Part shown: positions 22,439 through 31,325 of the stretch, piece after piece
Layout of the letters: each line of letters starts with the position of its first letter
Position numbering within the stretch: the first letter of the stretch is position 1
The notes under the pieces: model-generated
What the model was told of the DNA's origin: nothing
The model's database searches: none
The model's input: the letters and a program-made list of their open reading frames with translations, nothing else
NCBI GenBank assembly: GCA_910576915.1
Contig: CAJTJT010000012.1
Location: 1 to 37,397 of the forward strand
Direction: 5' to 3'
DNA: 37,397 nt
Origin: an uncultured Elusimicrobiales bacterium
GTDB taxonomy: Bacteria; Elusimicrobiota; Elusimicrobia; Elusimicrobiales; Elusimicrobiaceae
Translations under genes and position numbers: made by a program

Positions 22439-24778
22439 TTATTTATCTTCCCGGAAAATGGACCACTTCATGCGACCGATAAAACTGTCCGTTTTTTCCA
22501 AGAAGTCTTCTCCGTCGAACAACTGTTCCCGCTGGGGAACGGGGTCGGCCACTTTAATTTCGGGCAAGTCGGCCTCGGTAACGACGGTGGATTTCGCCCG
22601 TGCATCCATGGCGACGGGGATTTCAGAAAGCGGAATCTGCTCTTCCTGCGCGGCGTTGGCTTCAGGCAGCGCCTTTTGTTCGGCGCGCTGGGAAGCCAAA
22701 AGCGGCTGAGGAGCGGCCGGAGCCTGGGGAGCCTGCGGCGCGGCAGGTTTTTCGGAAGCGGCCGCTTTGCGGAGGAGTTCCGCTTTGTCGGCGCGTTCCT
22801 TTTCCTGCACCAGGCGGGCTGCCAAGAGCGCGGCGCTTTGGTTGCGCAGCTGCTGGTTTTCTTTGGCCAGCTCGCGTTTTTCCACGGCCAGCGTATCGGC
22901 CTCGTGCTGAAGCGTTTGAGCACGCTGGGACAATGTTTCCTTTTCGCGCGACAGTTCCTCGGCGCGGGCTTCCAGCGCGGCTTTTTCTTTGGCTAATTCT
23001 TCCGTGCGGGAAGCGAGCGCGTCTTTTTCGCGCGTTAAATCTTCCGCCGTGCGGTGTGCGGCCTGCAAATCTTTAGACAGCGTTTCTTTCTCGCCGCTTA
23101 ACAGGCGGGACTGCTCTTCAAAATTTTTCTTTTCGAGGGCCAGCTCTTCGGCGCGGGCGGAAAGGCCGGCTCTTTCCCGGGCCAGTTCTTCCGTCTGGCG
23201 GGAAAGTTCTTCGCCGCGGGCGGCGAGTTCCGCCTTTTCGCGCGTCAATTCTTCCGTGCGGGAGGAAAGCGCGTCTTTTTCACGCGTTAAGTTTTCGGCG
23301 GTTTGGCGGGCGGCCTGCAAGTCCCGGTGCAAGGTTTCTTTTTCCGCTTCCAGCGTGCGGGCCTGTTCTTCAAACGCGCCCTTTTCGCGGGTTAATTCTT
23401 CGGTGCGGGCAAAAAGGCCGACTTTTTCCAAAGTCAGCGTTTCCGCCTGGCGGGAAAGCTCTTCGCTGCGGATGGAAAAGGCTTCTTTTTCCATTTCGGC
23501 GGCCTGGGCGCGGGCGTCCAGCTGTTCGTTGGCGCGCGCCAGTTCTTCTTTTTCGCCCTGTAAACGTACGTTATGCTGGGTAAGTTCTTCGTTCTGGCGG
23601 CCCAACACGGCGATTTTTTGTTTGAGTTCTTCAATCACCGCGTCGTTGGCGTTAATTTTATCCACCAGTTCTTTAAAATTCTTTTCGAGCAGTTCTTTTT
23701 CCTGCCGCACGGCTTCCAGCTCCTGGCGGGCGGATTCAAACTGGACGGAAAGTTCGTCGCGCTGGTTTTGCAGGGACTGGAGTTTTTCCGTAAACGCGAT
23801 AAGCTGTTCCTGCGCGCCGCGGCTGTGGTCGGACTCCAGGGCGGCCATTTGCTCTTTAAGTGCCTGAAGCTCGGCTTCTTTGGCTTCCAGCAGTTTGAGG
23901 GCAGCTTCTTTTTCCTGCGCGGCTTTGTGGAGTTTTACGTTTTCCGCGCGCAGCGATTCGATTTCTTCCACCTGCTTCATGCACGTATCGGAAATTTCTT
24001 TCAGCTGCGTTTCCAGGCTGTCCACTTTCTGCTGGTATTCCTGGCGGATGGAAATGATACGGCCTTCGAAATCAAACGATTTAAAACGTTCTTCGGCTTC
24101 GGTCAGCTGGTCGCGCAAAGACAAAATTTCTTTGGCCTGTTCGGCCGATTTTTTAAGTGCTTCCATTTTTTCCTGCTGGACCTTTTTAATTTCCCGGTCC
24201 AGCGCGCTGTTAACGGCTTTTAACTGGGAAGCCTTTTGGTGCAGGCTGGAGATAATGCGTTCTTTTTCTTCGCGTTCCAGACGGGCTTTTTCTTCCTGCG
24301 CGGCGCGGTAATTTTCCGGCTGGTAATGATAAATGGCGGTGTGAGGAGTTTCCGCCGCGGGGGCGGAATCGAAACCGCGCTGGACGTCCGGTTCCGGGTA
24401 CGAAAAAGGACGTTCCTGGCGCACGCGGGATAAATTTTCCACGCTGGCTTTTAAATTGGCAATCGTTCGGGAGATGTGTTCCAAAAAAGCGTCGCGGTCT
24501 TTTTGGCGTTCCATGGCTTCGCGCGTGCGGGCGAGCTCGGAAAGAATCATTTGGTTTTGGCTGGCGGAGGCTTCAAAACGTTCTTCGAGTTCCTGGATTT
24601 TCTGTTCCAGTTTTTCAAACGTGCGTTCGTATTGGGAAGATTTGGACGGAATCACCCGGTTTCCAAGCGCGTCCGCGCCGGCGGGCGGGACGGCGGAAGA
24701 AAAAGACTGCTCTTTAAATTTTTCCAAAAACTGGGCGATATCCCCGTGGGATTCAAATTGGTTGTTGTCTAAAGACAT
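22439..24778 (-). CDS. Long coiled-coil protein with internal duplication
   Basis: 779 residues, not assigned to a family. Layout: a short N-terminal segment (1-45), a coiled coil (50-118), a linker rich in Pro/Tyr (120-155), an almost continuous coiled coil (157-675), an Ala/Pro/Gln-rich linker (675-715), and a conserved-looking acidic/hydrophobic end (EADLPEIKVADPVPQ, GEDFLEKTDSFIGRMKWSIF). Residues 454-537 and 538-621 are an 84-residue tandem duplication. There is no signal peptide or membrane segment, so it is probably a cytoplasmic structural or scaffolding protein. The ATG at 24778 has GGAGAG upstream; the TTG at 24796 is rejected. It has its own promoter. Confidence 0.75.
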   Translation of the reverse strand: MSLDNNQFESHGDIAQFLEKFKEQSFSSAVPPAGADALGNRVIPSKSSQYERTFEKLEQKIQELEERFEASASQNQMILSELARTREAMERQKDRDAFLEHISRTIANLKASVENLSRVRQERPFSYPEPDVQRGFDSAPAAETPHTAIYHYQPENYRAAQEEKARLEREEKERIISSLHQKASQLKAVNSALDREIKKVQQEKMEALKKSAEQAKEILSLRDQLTEAEERFKSFDFEGRIISIRQEYQQKVDSLETQLKEISDTCMKQVEEIESLRAENVKLHKAAQEKEAALKLLEAKEAELQALKEQMAALESDHSRGAQEQLIAFTEKLQSLQNQRDELSVQFESARQELEAVRQEKELLEKNFKELVDKINANDAVIEELKQKIAVLGRQNEELTQHNVRLQGEKEELARANEQLDARAQAAEMEKEAFSIRSEELSRQAETLTLEKVGLFARTEELTREKGAFEEQARTLEAEKETLHRDLQAARQTAENLTREKDALSSRTEELTREKAELAARGEELSRQTEELARERAGLSARAEELALEKKNFEEQSRLLSGEKETLSKDLQAAHRTAEDLTREKDALASRTEELAKEKAALEARAEELSREKETLSQRAQTLQHEADTLAVEKRELAKENQQLRNQSAALLAARLVQEKERADKAELLRKAAASEKPAAPQAPQAPAAPQPLLASQRAEQKALPEANAAQEEQIPLSEIPVAMDARAKSTVVTEADLPEIKVADPVPQREQLFDGEDFLEKTDSFIGRMKWSIFREDK
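22916..23419 (-). repeat. Intragenic tandem duplication, 2 x 252 bp
   Basis: Encodes two 84-residue units (12 heptads each). Unit 1 starts GLFARTEEL and unit 2 starts GLSARAEEL. Both contain DLQAAxxTAExLTREKDAL and SRTEEL. Confidence 0.75.
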
Positions 24779-24811
24779 CGTAGGCTCTCCGCGCAAAAAT
24801 ACTTACATTAA

Positions 24812-24840
24812 ATTTAACCACAAAAGGACGCGCGTGTCAA
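24812..24840 (-). promoter_or_regulatory. Sigma70-type promoter of the coiled-coil/ddl operon
   Basis: A perfect -35 TTGACA (24840-24835), a 17-bp spacer and TTAAAT as -10 (24817-24812), 33 bases before the ATG. It separates this operon from folC. Confidence 0.55.
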
Positions 24841-24871
24841 CTGTATTTTATGACGGAGAAACCCGCCCTTT

Positions 24872-26125
24872 TTATATCCGCTTCCAGCCCCGGTTTTGCA
24901 CCAGCCCGCGCACCGCTCCGGCCAGGTAAAAAGACCCCGTACACAATACGCTTCCGTGCGCCAAAGCGCGGGAAAAGGCTTTCTTCCAGTCGGGTTCGAA
25001 CTCGATGCGCGCGTTTTTGGGTAATGCGTCCCGTATTTCCTCTTCCCCCGCCCCGCGCGCTGAAGGCGGCACGGTGACGATTACCGTCTTAAAATACGGG
25101 CGGAGGACGGAAAGCATTTTTTTATAATCTTTGTCTTTCATAAACCCGCACAGAAGAACGGCGTCTTCGGCAAACGGCGTTTTACGCCAAAAATTCATTA
25201 ACAGTTCCACGGCCTGCGGGTTGTGTGCGCCGTCTAAAATAAGCGTGTTTTTATCTTGTCCGAAAATTTCGAACCGGCCCGGCAGGTCCACCTGCTCGAA
25301 CGCTTTTTTAAGGGCGCGTTCCGGCAGCCCCAGCGTTTTGGCCGCCTGATACGCCATACACGCATTAAGCGTCTGGCGCGCGCCCAGCGCGTGCAGGGGC
25401 CAAAGGCTTTCGTCTTCGGCGCGTAAAAACGTCCGGCCCGTTTTAAAATCCAGCGCGGCTTCCCAAAACGGTTCGCCGAGGCCCACAAACGTAAGCGGCG
25501 CGTTTTGGGCTTTGGCCGTTTTGGCGATAATTTCGCGCACGGTGGGATTGACCGTCCCGCTGATAACGGGTACGCCGGGTTTAATGATGCCCGCTTTTTC
25601 GCGCGCGATTTGCGCCAGGCTGGAGCCCAGGTATTGCGTATGGTCCAGGCCGATGGCCGTAATCACGCTCAGCGCGGCGGTGCAGACGTTGGTAGGGTCT
25701 TTGCGTCCGCCGAGGCCCGTTTCCAGCACGGCCCAGTCCACTTTCTTGCGCGCAAAATAAACGAGCGCGGCGGCGGTTAAAATTTCAAAAAAATTGAGTT
25801 CGTCCTCTTCTTCCTGGAACACGGACACGACGGCCTGCGAAAAAGAGTTTTTGGCGATGGGAGTTCCGTTAATTTGAATACGCTCCACCGGGCTTATCAG
25901 ATGGGGCGACACAAACAGCCCCGTTTCGTATCCGGCGGCCTCCAGCGTTTTGGCGATCAGCGTGGAAACGGAGCCTTTGCCGTTGGTGCCCGCCACGTGG
26001 ACAATTTTAAATTTTTCCTGCGGGTTCCCCAGGCGTGCAAGCAAGCGCGCAAAGCCGTCCGGCCCCGCGCCGTAATCCACGCCCGTGCGTTTTAGGATGT
26101 AATTAAATACGATGTCGAAACTCAT
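24872..26125 (-). CDS. folC: Dihydrofolate/folylpolyglutamate synthase
   Basis: Mur-ligase-type enzyme that adds glutamate to dihydropteroate or to folates; 417 residues. The P-loop VAGTNGKGSVSTLIAKTL (44-61), SPHLISPVERIQING, the ALVYFARKKVDWAVLETGLGGRKDPTN block and ILDGAHNPQAVELL are FolC hallmarks. The start overlaps the murA stop (ATGA). FolC and MurA are adjacent here although only MurA acts in peptidoglycan; the cluster reflects operon synteny rather than one pathway. Confidence 0.94.
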   Translation of the reverse strand: MSFDIVFNYILKRTGVDYGAGPDGFARLLARLGNPQEKFKIVHVAGTNGKGSVSTLIAKTLEAAGYETGLFVSPHLISPVERIQINGTPIAKNSFSQAVVSVFQEEEDELNFFEILTAAALVYFARKKVDWAVLETGLGGRKDPTNVCTAALSVITAIGLDHTQYLGSSLAQIAREKAGIIKPGVPVISGTVNPTVREIIAKTAKAQNAPLTFVGLGEPFWEAALDFKTGRTFLRAEDESLWPLHALGARQTLNACMAYQAAKTLGLPERALKKAFEQVDLPGRFEIFGQDKNTLILDGAHNPQAVELLMNFWRKTPFAEDAVLLCGFMKDKDYKKMLSVLRPYFKTVIVTVPPSARGAGEEEIRDALPKNARIEFEPDWKKAFSRALAHGSVLCTGSFYLAGAVRGLVQNRGWKRI

Positions 26126-27384
26126 TTTTCGGGGTTGTAACGTTTGATATCCGCGCCCAGGGAGGTAAGTTTTTCTTCCAGGTTTTCGTATCCGCGGTCA
26201 ATGTGGTAAACGCGTTCCACTTCCGTTTCGCCCTTGGCGCACAAGCCGGCGATAACAAGCGCCATCCCCCCGCGCAAATCGGACGCCTGGACGTGCGCGG
26301 CCGAGAGTTCTTTTACCCCCGTAATGCGCGCGACGCTTTTTTCCGTTACGATTTGGGCCCCCATACGCACGAGTTCGGGCGCGTGCATAAAGCGGTTTTC
26401 AAAAATATCTTCGTCCACTTCGGCGGTGCCGTCGGAAAGACACATCAGCGTCATCCACGGGGCCTGTAAATCGGTGGCGAAACCGGGGTACGGCGCGGTA
26501 CGCACGCGAATGGGTTTAATGTCCCCGTCGTAGGCATGGACGCGCACGGAGTCGTTGGTAACGGTCAGCGTGAAACCGGCTTCCTGCAAATCTTCCAGCA
26601 GAATGGCGTTGTGTTCGGGCACGCACCCGGTGACGGTTACGTCCCCGCGCGTGGCGGCGGCGGCCAGCATGTAGGAACCGCTTTCAATACGGTCGGCCAC
26701 CACTTCGTGTTCCGCGCCGTGCAGCGTTTTTTTGCCGTAAATTACCAGGCGGCCTTTGTCGTCGGTGGAAATATCCGCGCCCATTTTGTTTAAGAAATCG
26801 ATTACGTCGTCAATTTCCGGCTCTTTGGCCACGTTTTCAAGCACCGTTTCGCCTTCGATTAAGCACGCGCACATCAGCAGGTTCTGCGTAGCGCCCACGC
26901 TGGGGAAACGAAGTACGATTTTAGAAGGCACGAGTTCCTGCGCGCGCAAAATAACGTTGCCCGCGTTCATTTCGCAGGTAGCGCCTAATTTTTCAAATCC
27001 TTTTAAATGGATATCCACCGGGCGCACGCCGATGGCGCAGCCGCCCGGGAGCGGAATTTCCGCTTCCAAAAAACGGGCTAAAAGCGGCCCCGCCACCCAA
27101 AAGCTCGCGCGCATTTGTTTGACGAGTTCATACGGCAAACTGTTCTTAAGCTGGCCGTCGGCCGAGATGGTGACAGTGCCGTTTTCGTACGTTACTTTTT
27201 TGCCCAGATATTCCAAAATTTTAAGCGTGGTGCGCACGTCGCGCAAGTCCGGCACGCGGGAGAGCACGCACGGCTCGTCCGTCAGAAGCGTAGCCACCAA
27301 AATCGGCAGCGCGGCATTTTTACTGCCGCTGGCGCGAACCGTCCCCTGTAATTTTTTTCCGCCGCGAATTAACAACCTGTCCAT
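26122..27384 (-). CDS. murA: UDP-N-acetylglucosamine 1-carboxyvinyltransferase
   Basis: First committed step of peptidoglycan synthesis: transfers enolpyruvate from PEP to UDP-GlcNAc. The 420-residue product has GSKNAALPIL near the N-terminus (Lys22 and Asn23 of the active site) and the loop PGGCAIGVRPVDIHLKG with catalytic C116. The cysteine means the usual fosfomycin-sensitive form rather than the Cys-to-Asp variant. The C-terminal half includes PGFATDLQAPWMTLM and DLRGGMALVIAGL. Shine-Dalgarno AGGAG. Position prmC-murA-folC. Confidence 0.96.
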   Translation of the reverse strand: MDRLLIRGGKKLQGTVRASGSKNAALPILVATLLTDEPCVLSRVPDLRDVRTTLKILEYLGKKVTYENGTVTISADGQLKNSLPYELVKQMRASFWVAGPLLARFLEAEIPLPGGCAIGVRPVDIHLKGFEKLGATCEMNAGNVILRAQELVPSKIVLRFPSVGATQNLLMCACLIEGETVLENVAKEPEIDDVIDFLNKMGADISTDDKGRLVIYGKKTLHGAEHEVVADRIESGSYMLAAAATRGDVTVTGCVPEHNAILLEDLQEAGFTLTVTNDSVRVHAYDGDIKPIRVRTAPYPGFATDLQAPWMTLMCLSDGTAEVDEDIFENRFMHAPELVRMGAQIVTEKSVARITGVKELSAAHVQASDLRGGMALVIAGLCAKGETEVERVYHIDRGYENLEEKLTSLGADIKRYNPEK

Positions 27385-27402
27385 AACAACTCCTAGAAAA
27401 AA

Positions 27403-28245
27403 TTAAATTTTTTGGGCGAGTACAAACCGCTCTATCCCCACTATATCTTTTTTTACTTCGGCGTTCCAGCCGATTTCCATGAGGCCACGCGCCACCGCGC
27501 CCGCCTGCCCTTTGCACAGCTCGAGCGCCAACAGTCCGCCGGGGTTTAAATAGTCCGCCGCCAACGAACAAAGCGGCCGCACGACATCTAACCCGTCCGC
27601 ACCGCCGTCGAGCGCCAGGCGCGGCTCGTGCAGAACTTCCCGCGTCAGCGTATCCACGATTTCCGACGGGATATACGGCGGATTGGAAATAATTAAATCA
27701 AACGTATCCTGCACGTTTTCCCACACGTCCGACTGCAAAAATTGAATACGGTCCTCCAGGCGGAGCCGTTTGGCGTTTTCCTGCGCCACCAGGAGGGCTT
27801 TTTCCGAAATGTCCGCCGCCATAACCGCCGCTTTGGGAAAACGGTCCGCAAGCGCAAGGGCAATGCACCCGCTGCCCGTGCACATATCTAAAAAACGGTA
27901 CGCGCCGCGCCGTTCAAAACGCGCGCTGACCAGGTCCACCAGTTCTTCCGTTTCCGGACGAGGAGTTAATACGTCGGGCGTAACGTGAATATCCATTCCG
28001 CAGAACGGCTGAAACCCCACAATGTGCGAAAGAGGTTCCCCCGCTTCTTTGCGCACAAGCATTTTTTCGTATGCGTCCTGCTGCTCGGGCGTAATGCGCT
28101 CTGCACCGTGGACCAGCAAATGCGTACGCGTAACGCCCAGTGTACTGGCGAGTAACCATTCGGCGTTGGCCTGCGGTTCGTCCGAACCGGCCGCGACCAG
28201 ACGGGAAACGGCTCCGTCCAAAACTTCTTCCAAGGTGGGTTGCAT
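27403..28245 (-). CDS. prmC: Release factor glutamine methyltransferase
   Basis: SAM-dependent N5-methylation of the GGQ glutamine of release factors 1 and 2. 280 residues: N-terminal helical domain (1-75), then a Rossmann methyltransferase with RPETEELVDL, FLDMCTGSGCIALALA (motif I) and the substrate-Gln motif ISNPPYIPSEI. It follows its substrate gene prfA, from which a hairpin separates it. A modest Shine-Dalgarno (AAAGG) lies about 11 bases upstream. Confidence 0.94.
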   Translation of the reverse strand: MQPTLEEVLDGAVSRLVAAGSDEPQANAEWLLASTLGVTRTHLLVHGAERITPEQQDAYEKMLVRKEAGEPLSHIVGFQPFCGMDIHVTPDVLTPRPETEELVDLVSARFERRGAYRFLDMCTGSGCIALALADRFPKAAVMAADISEKALLVAQENAKRLRLEDRIQFLQSDVWENVQDTFDLIISNPPYIPSEIVDTLTREVLHEPRLALDGGADGLDVVRPLCSLAADYLNPGGLLALELCKGQAGAVARGLMEIGWNAEVKKDIVGIERFVLAQKI

Positions 28246-28262
28246 AAATGAAAAACCTTTAA

Positions 28263-28299
28263 AAAACGCCGGACGCGCCTTAACAACGCCGTCCGGCGG
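28263..28299 (-). terminator. Terminator/attenuator between prfA and prmC
   Basis: On the minus strand: CGCCGGACG / CGTCCGGCG stem with a 16-base interior loop, then TTTTTTAAA. It sits 20 bases past prfA, so prmC and murA may be expressed partly by read-through. Confidence 0.7.
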
Positions 28300-28317
28300 T
28301 ACGAAAACAAACGTGAA

Positions 28318-29376
28318 TCAGATTTGCAAATTTTTCAGTTTCTGTTCCACGCGGTAGGCGCGCAAATCTTCCAGTATCGGCTCAATCGCGCCTTGCATAA
28401 TTTCCATTAAGTTATGGTACGATTTATCGGTGCGGTGGTCGGTTACGCGGCTTTGCGGAAAGTTATACGTGCGGATTTTTTCCGAGCGGTCCCCGGTGCC
28501 CACCTGCGCTTTGCGTTCGTCGTAAATTTCTTTGTTGCGCTTTTCTTCTTCAATCTGGTACAGTTTGGCACGCAGCATAGCCATCGCTTTTTCGCGGTTT
28601 TTGCCCTGGTGGCGTTCTTCGCGGCAGGAAACCACAATGCCCGTAGGTTTGTGGATAATGCGCACGGCCGTTTCCACCTTGTTTACGTTCTGGCCGCCCG
28701 CGCCGCCGGAACGGCAGGTTTCCATTTCCAAATCTTCGGGGCGGATTTCGATATCGATTTCTTCGGCTTCCGGCATAATCGCCACCGTGACGGTGGACGT
28801 ATGCACGCGGCCCGCGGTTTCCGTATCCGGCACGCGCTGGACGCGGTGGGTGCCCGCTTCGGCGCGGAGCCAAGAGTAGGCGCCGTCGCCCTTAATAAAC
28901 ATGCTGACGTATTTGCACCCTTTTAAACCGGTGGGCGTAAATTCCAAAATTTCGGTGCTCCAGCCTTTGGTTTGCGCAAAGTGCTGGTAGACGCGCAAGA
29001 GTTCCGCCGCAAACAGAGCGGATTCGTCGCCGCCCGCGCCGGGGCGGATTTCCAAATAAATGTTTTTGGAATCGTTCGGGTCCGGCGGGATAACGAGTAC
29101 GCGCAGTTCTTTTTGCAAAACGGGCAGTTTGGCTTCAAGCTCCGCCAGTTCTTCGGCGGCCATTTTGACGAGTTCTTTATCTTCGCCCGCTTCAATCATC
29201 GCGCGGTCGTCCTCGATGGCTTTTTGGGTGGCGTTGAGCTCTTGTTCTTTTTCGATAATGGGTTTTAAAAACGCGTGGCGTTTGGCTTTTACGGCCAGAT
29301 CCTGACCGGACAAATTGCCGGAAGAAAGTTCATCTTCCAACTGTTTAAATTCGGCTACGTATTTAGAGGTATCCAT
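28318..29376 (-). CDS. prfA: Peptide chain release factor 1
   Basis: Terminates translation at UAA/UAG. 352 residues. The codon-reading tripeptide is PDT (183-185, within RVPDTETAGRVHTS), fitting the PxT pattern of RF1, not RF2's SPF. The catalytic GGQ is at 227-229 (CRSGGAGGQNVNKV). The N-terminal coiled-coil domain is normal. Shine-Dalgarno AAGGAAC. It lies between rpmE and prmC as in many bacteria. Confidence 0.97.
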   Translation of the reverse strand: MDTSKYVAEFKQLEDELSSGNLSGQDLAVKAKRHAFLKPIIEKEQELNATQKAIEDDRAMIEAGEDKELVKMAAEELAELEAKLPVLQKELRVLVIPPDPNDSKNIYLEIRPGAGGDESALFAAELLRVYQHFAQTKGWSTEILEFTPTGLKGCKYVSMFIKGDGAYSWLRAEAGTHRVQRVPDTETAGRVHTSTVTVAIMPEAEEIDIEIRPEDLEMETCRSGGAGGQNVNKVETAVRIIHKPTGIVVSCREERHQGKNREKAMAMLRAKLYQIEEEKRNKEIYDERKAQVGTGDRSEKIRTYNFPQSRVTDHRTDKSYHNLMEIMQGAIEPILEDLRAYRVEQKLKNLQI

Positions 29377-29396
29377 AACGGTTCCTTATTACAAAA

Positions 29397-29442
29397 GAAA
29401 AAGAGCAGACTTCCTTGCGGGCAGTCTGCTCTTTAAAAAAAG
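29397..29442 (-). terminator. Terminator after rpmE
   Basis: On the minus strand: AAAGAGCAGACT / AGTCTGCTCTTT perfect stem with a ~10-base loop, then TTCTTTT. It lies in the 71 bases between rpmE and prfA. Confidence 0.85.
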
Positions 29443-29447
29443 CGTTG

Positions 29448-29780
29448 CTATTTCGCTTCGGCGGCTTCCGCTTTTTTGGCCGGTTTTTTGACGGCGGCTT
29501 TTTTGGCGGCTACCGGTTTTTTCGCCAATTTGGCTTTGGCTTTTACTTCGGTTTTCGGTTTGCGGACCAAGGTTTTGCCTTCGGTTTTCGCAAAACGTTT
29601 GTTGAATTTTTCCACCATACCTTCGGTATCCAAGAGTTTCTGTTTACCCGTAAAGAACGGATGGCAGGCGGAGCAGATGTCGAGCTTTAAAGTTTTGGCG
29701 GTGGAGCGGGTGGTAAATTTATTGCCGCAAGCGCACACGACTTCGACAAAATCGTATTTGGGATGTAAGTTTTCTTTCAT
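29448..29780 (-). CDS. rpmE: Ribosomal protein L31 with lysine/alanine-rich tail
   Basis: 50S subunit protein of the zinc-binding type: the four cysteines C16 and C18 (VVCACGNKF) and C36 and C39 (DICSACHPF) are kept. The L31 core spans about 1-68 (ending VEKFNKRF). The remaining 42 residues are a basic, low-complexity tail with AKKPVAAKKAAVKKPAKK, resembling histone H1-type tails. Typical L31 is 65-75 residues, so this protein is roughly 40 residues longer. Shine-Dalgarno AAGGAAG. It sits between rho and prfA, a common bacterial arrangement. Confidence 0.95.
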   Translation of the reverse strand: MKENLHPKYDFVEVVCACGNKFTTRSTAKTLKLDICSACHPFFTGKQKLLDTEGMVEKFNKRFAKTEGKTLVRKPKTEVKAKAKLAKKPVAAKKAAVKKPAKKAEAAEAK

Positions 29781-29866
29781 TGTTAATTCTTCCTTTCAAA
29801 AATCTATATAGATTATTTTACCATAATCGGGCGTTTTTGGGCAAAGAATTTCTTTGCCCCGTCAGC

Positions 29867-31312
29867 CTAAAACGCGTTGATTTCCATTTGTTTAAAGAAA
29901 TCTTTGTTGGATTTGGTGGACGAAAGTTTGTCCAGCAGCAGCGTCATCGCGTCCACCGAGCTTAACGGAGCGAGCACTTTGCGCATAATCCACACTTTGT
30001 TGAGTTCGTCTTCCGAAAGCAGCAGGTTTTCTTTACGCGTAGAGCTGCGGTTAATATCCACCGCCGGGAAAATGCGCCGTTCGGAAAGTTTGCGGTCCAG
30101 CGACAGTTCGCTGTTGCCCGTACCTTTAAACTCTTCAAAAATCACTTCGTCCATACGGCTGCCGGTATCCACCATGGCCGTGGCGATAATGGTAAGCGAA
30201 CCGCCTTCTTCAATGTTGCGCGCCGCCCCCAAAAAGCGTTTGGGTTTCTGCAGGGACGTGGCCTCTAAACCGCCCGTCAGCACGCGGCCCGAGGACGGCG
30301 CCACCGTGTTGTACGCGCGGGCCAGGCGGGTGATGGAGTCCAAAAGCACCACCACGTCTTTACCCTGTTCGGCCAAGCGTTTGGCTTTTTCGATTACCAT
30401 TTCGGCCACCTGTACGTGGCGGTCGGCCGGTTCGTCGAACGTAGAAGCGACCACTTCGCCTTTTACGCTGCGGCTCATATCGGTTACCTCTTCGGGGCGT
30501 TCGTCAATTAAAAGCACCATTAATACGGCGTCTTTGTAGTTCTCGGCGATAGAGTGGGCAATCGCCTGCAGAATCATCGTTTTACCGCTTTTGGGCGGAG
30601 CCACGATAAGCGCGCGCTGTCCTTTGCCGATAGGCGCGATTAAATCGATAACGCGCTGGGTGAGCGAGGATTTATCCACCTCCAGCGTAAAGCGTTCGTT
30701 GGGGTGCAGCGGAGTCAGGTTTTCAAACAGCGGGCGGTTGTAAATTTTATCGGAATCCATCCCGTTTACTTTTTGCACCTGCAGCATGGCAAAGTAGCGT
30801 TCGTTGTCTTTGGGCGGGCGGATGAGGCCTTCAATCGTGTCGCCTTTGCGAAGGCCGAAACGTTTGATTTGGGAAGGAGAAACGTAAATATCTTCCGCGC
30901 CGGCCAGGTAGTTGTTTTCTTCCGAGCGCAGGAAACCAAAACCGTCGGGCAGAATTTCAAGCACGCCGCCGCCGTACACGGAACCGTTTTGTTTGGCCTG
31001 TACGGCCACAATGCGGCCGATGAGTTCCTGTTTGCGCAGGCCGGAAATATCTTCGATATTGTAATTGACGGCCAGTTTGGTCAGTTCCTGCACGCTGAGT
31101 TTATTCAGTTCGCGCGCGTCCATCGGTTTGGCCCCGTTGGGACGGGCGGGCGCGGCTTGCGCGCCGGCGGGACGGTTCTGCATCCGGGCAACCGGGCGGC
31201 GTTCCGGCACGGGACGGGTTCTTTCCGTCTTCGGCGCTTCAGCGGCCGGTTTGGCCGTTTTGGTTTCTTTGGCAGGTTTAACGGTTTTTTCCTGCACGGT
31301 GTTTTCTTCCAT
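29867..31312 (-). CDS. rho: Transcription termination factor Rho
   Basis: Hexameric RNA helicase for factor-dependent termination; 481 residues. An extra N-terminal region (1-65) is Pro/Ala/Arg/Lys-rich and disordered. Then come the Rho N domain (LNKLSVQELTKLAVNYNIED), the RNA-binding cold-shock-like fold (ILPDGFGFLRS, DIYVSPSQIKRFGLRKGD), P-loop APPKSGKTM, Walker B VVVLLDSITRLARAYN and the secondary RNA site GRVLTGGLEA. Catalytic regions are intact. Shine-Dalgarno AAGGAG. It is downstream of coaE and upstream of rpmE. Confidence 0.97.
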   Translation of the reverse strand: MEENTVQEKTVKPAKETKTAKPAAEAPKTERTRPVPERRPVARMQNRPAGAQAAPARPNGAKPMDARELNKLSVQELTKLAVNYNIEDISGLRKQELIGRIVAVQAKQNGSVYGGGVLEILPDGFGFLRSEENNYLAGAEDIYVSPSQIKRFGLRKGDTIEGLIRPPKDNERYFAMLQVQKVNGMDSDKIYNRPLFENLTPLHPNERFTLEVDKSSLTQRVIDLIAPIGKGQRALIVAPPKSGKTMILQAIAHSIAENYKDAVLMVLLIDERPEEVTDMSRSVKGEVVASTFDEPADRHVQVAEMVIEKAKRLAEQGKDVVVLLDSITRLARAYNTVAPSSGRVLTGGLEATSLQKPKRFLGAARNIEEGGSLTIIATAMVDTGSRMDEVIFEEFKGTGNSELSLDRKLSERRIFPAVDINRSSTRKENLLLSEDELNKVWIMRKVLAPLSSVDAMTLLLDKLSSTKSNKDFFKQMEINAF

Positions 31313-31325
31313 AATAAGTGACTCC

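Noticed and set aside
22468..24774. Long plus-strand open frames antisense to the coiled-coil gene
   Set aside because: These are shadows of the biased codon use in a Glu/Lys/Ala-rich coiled coil; no start signals or domains.
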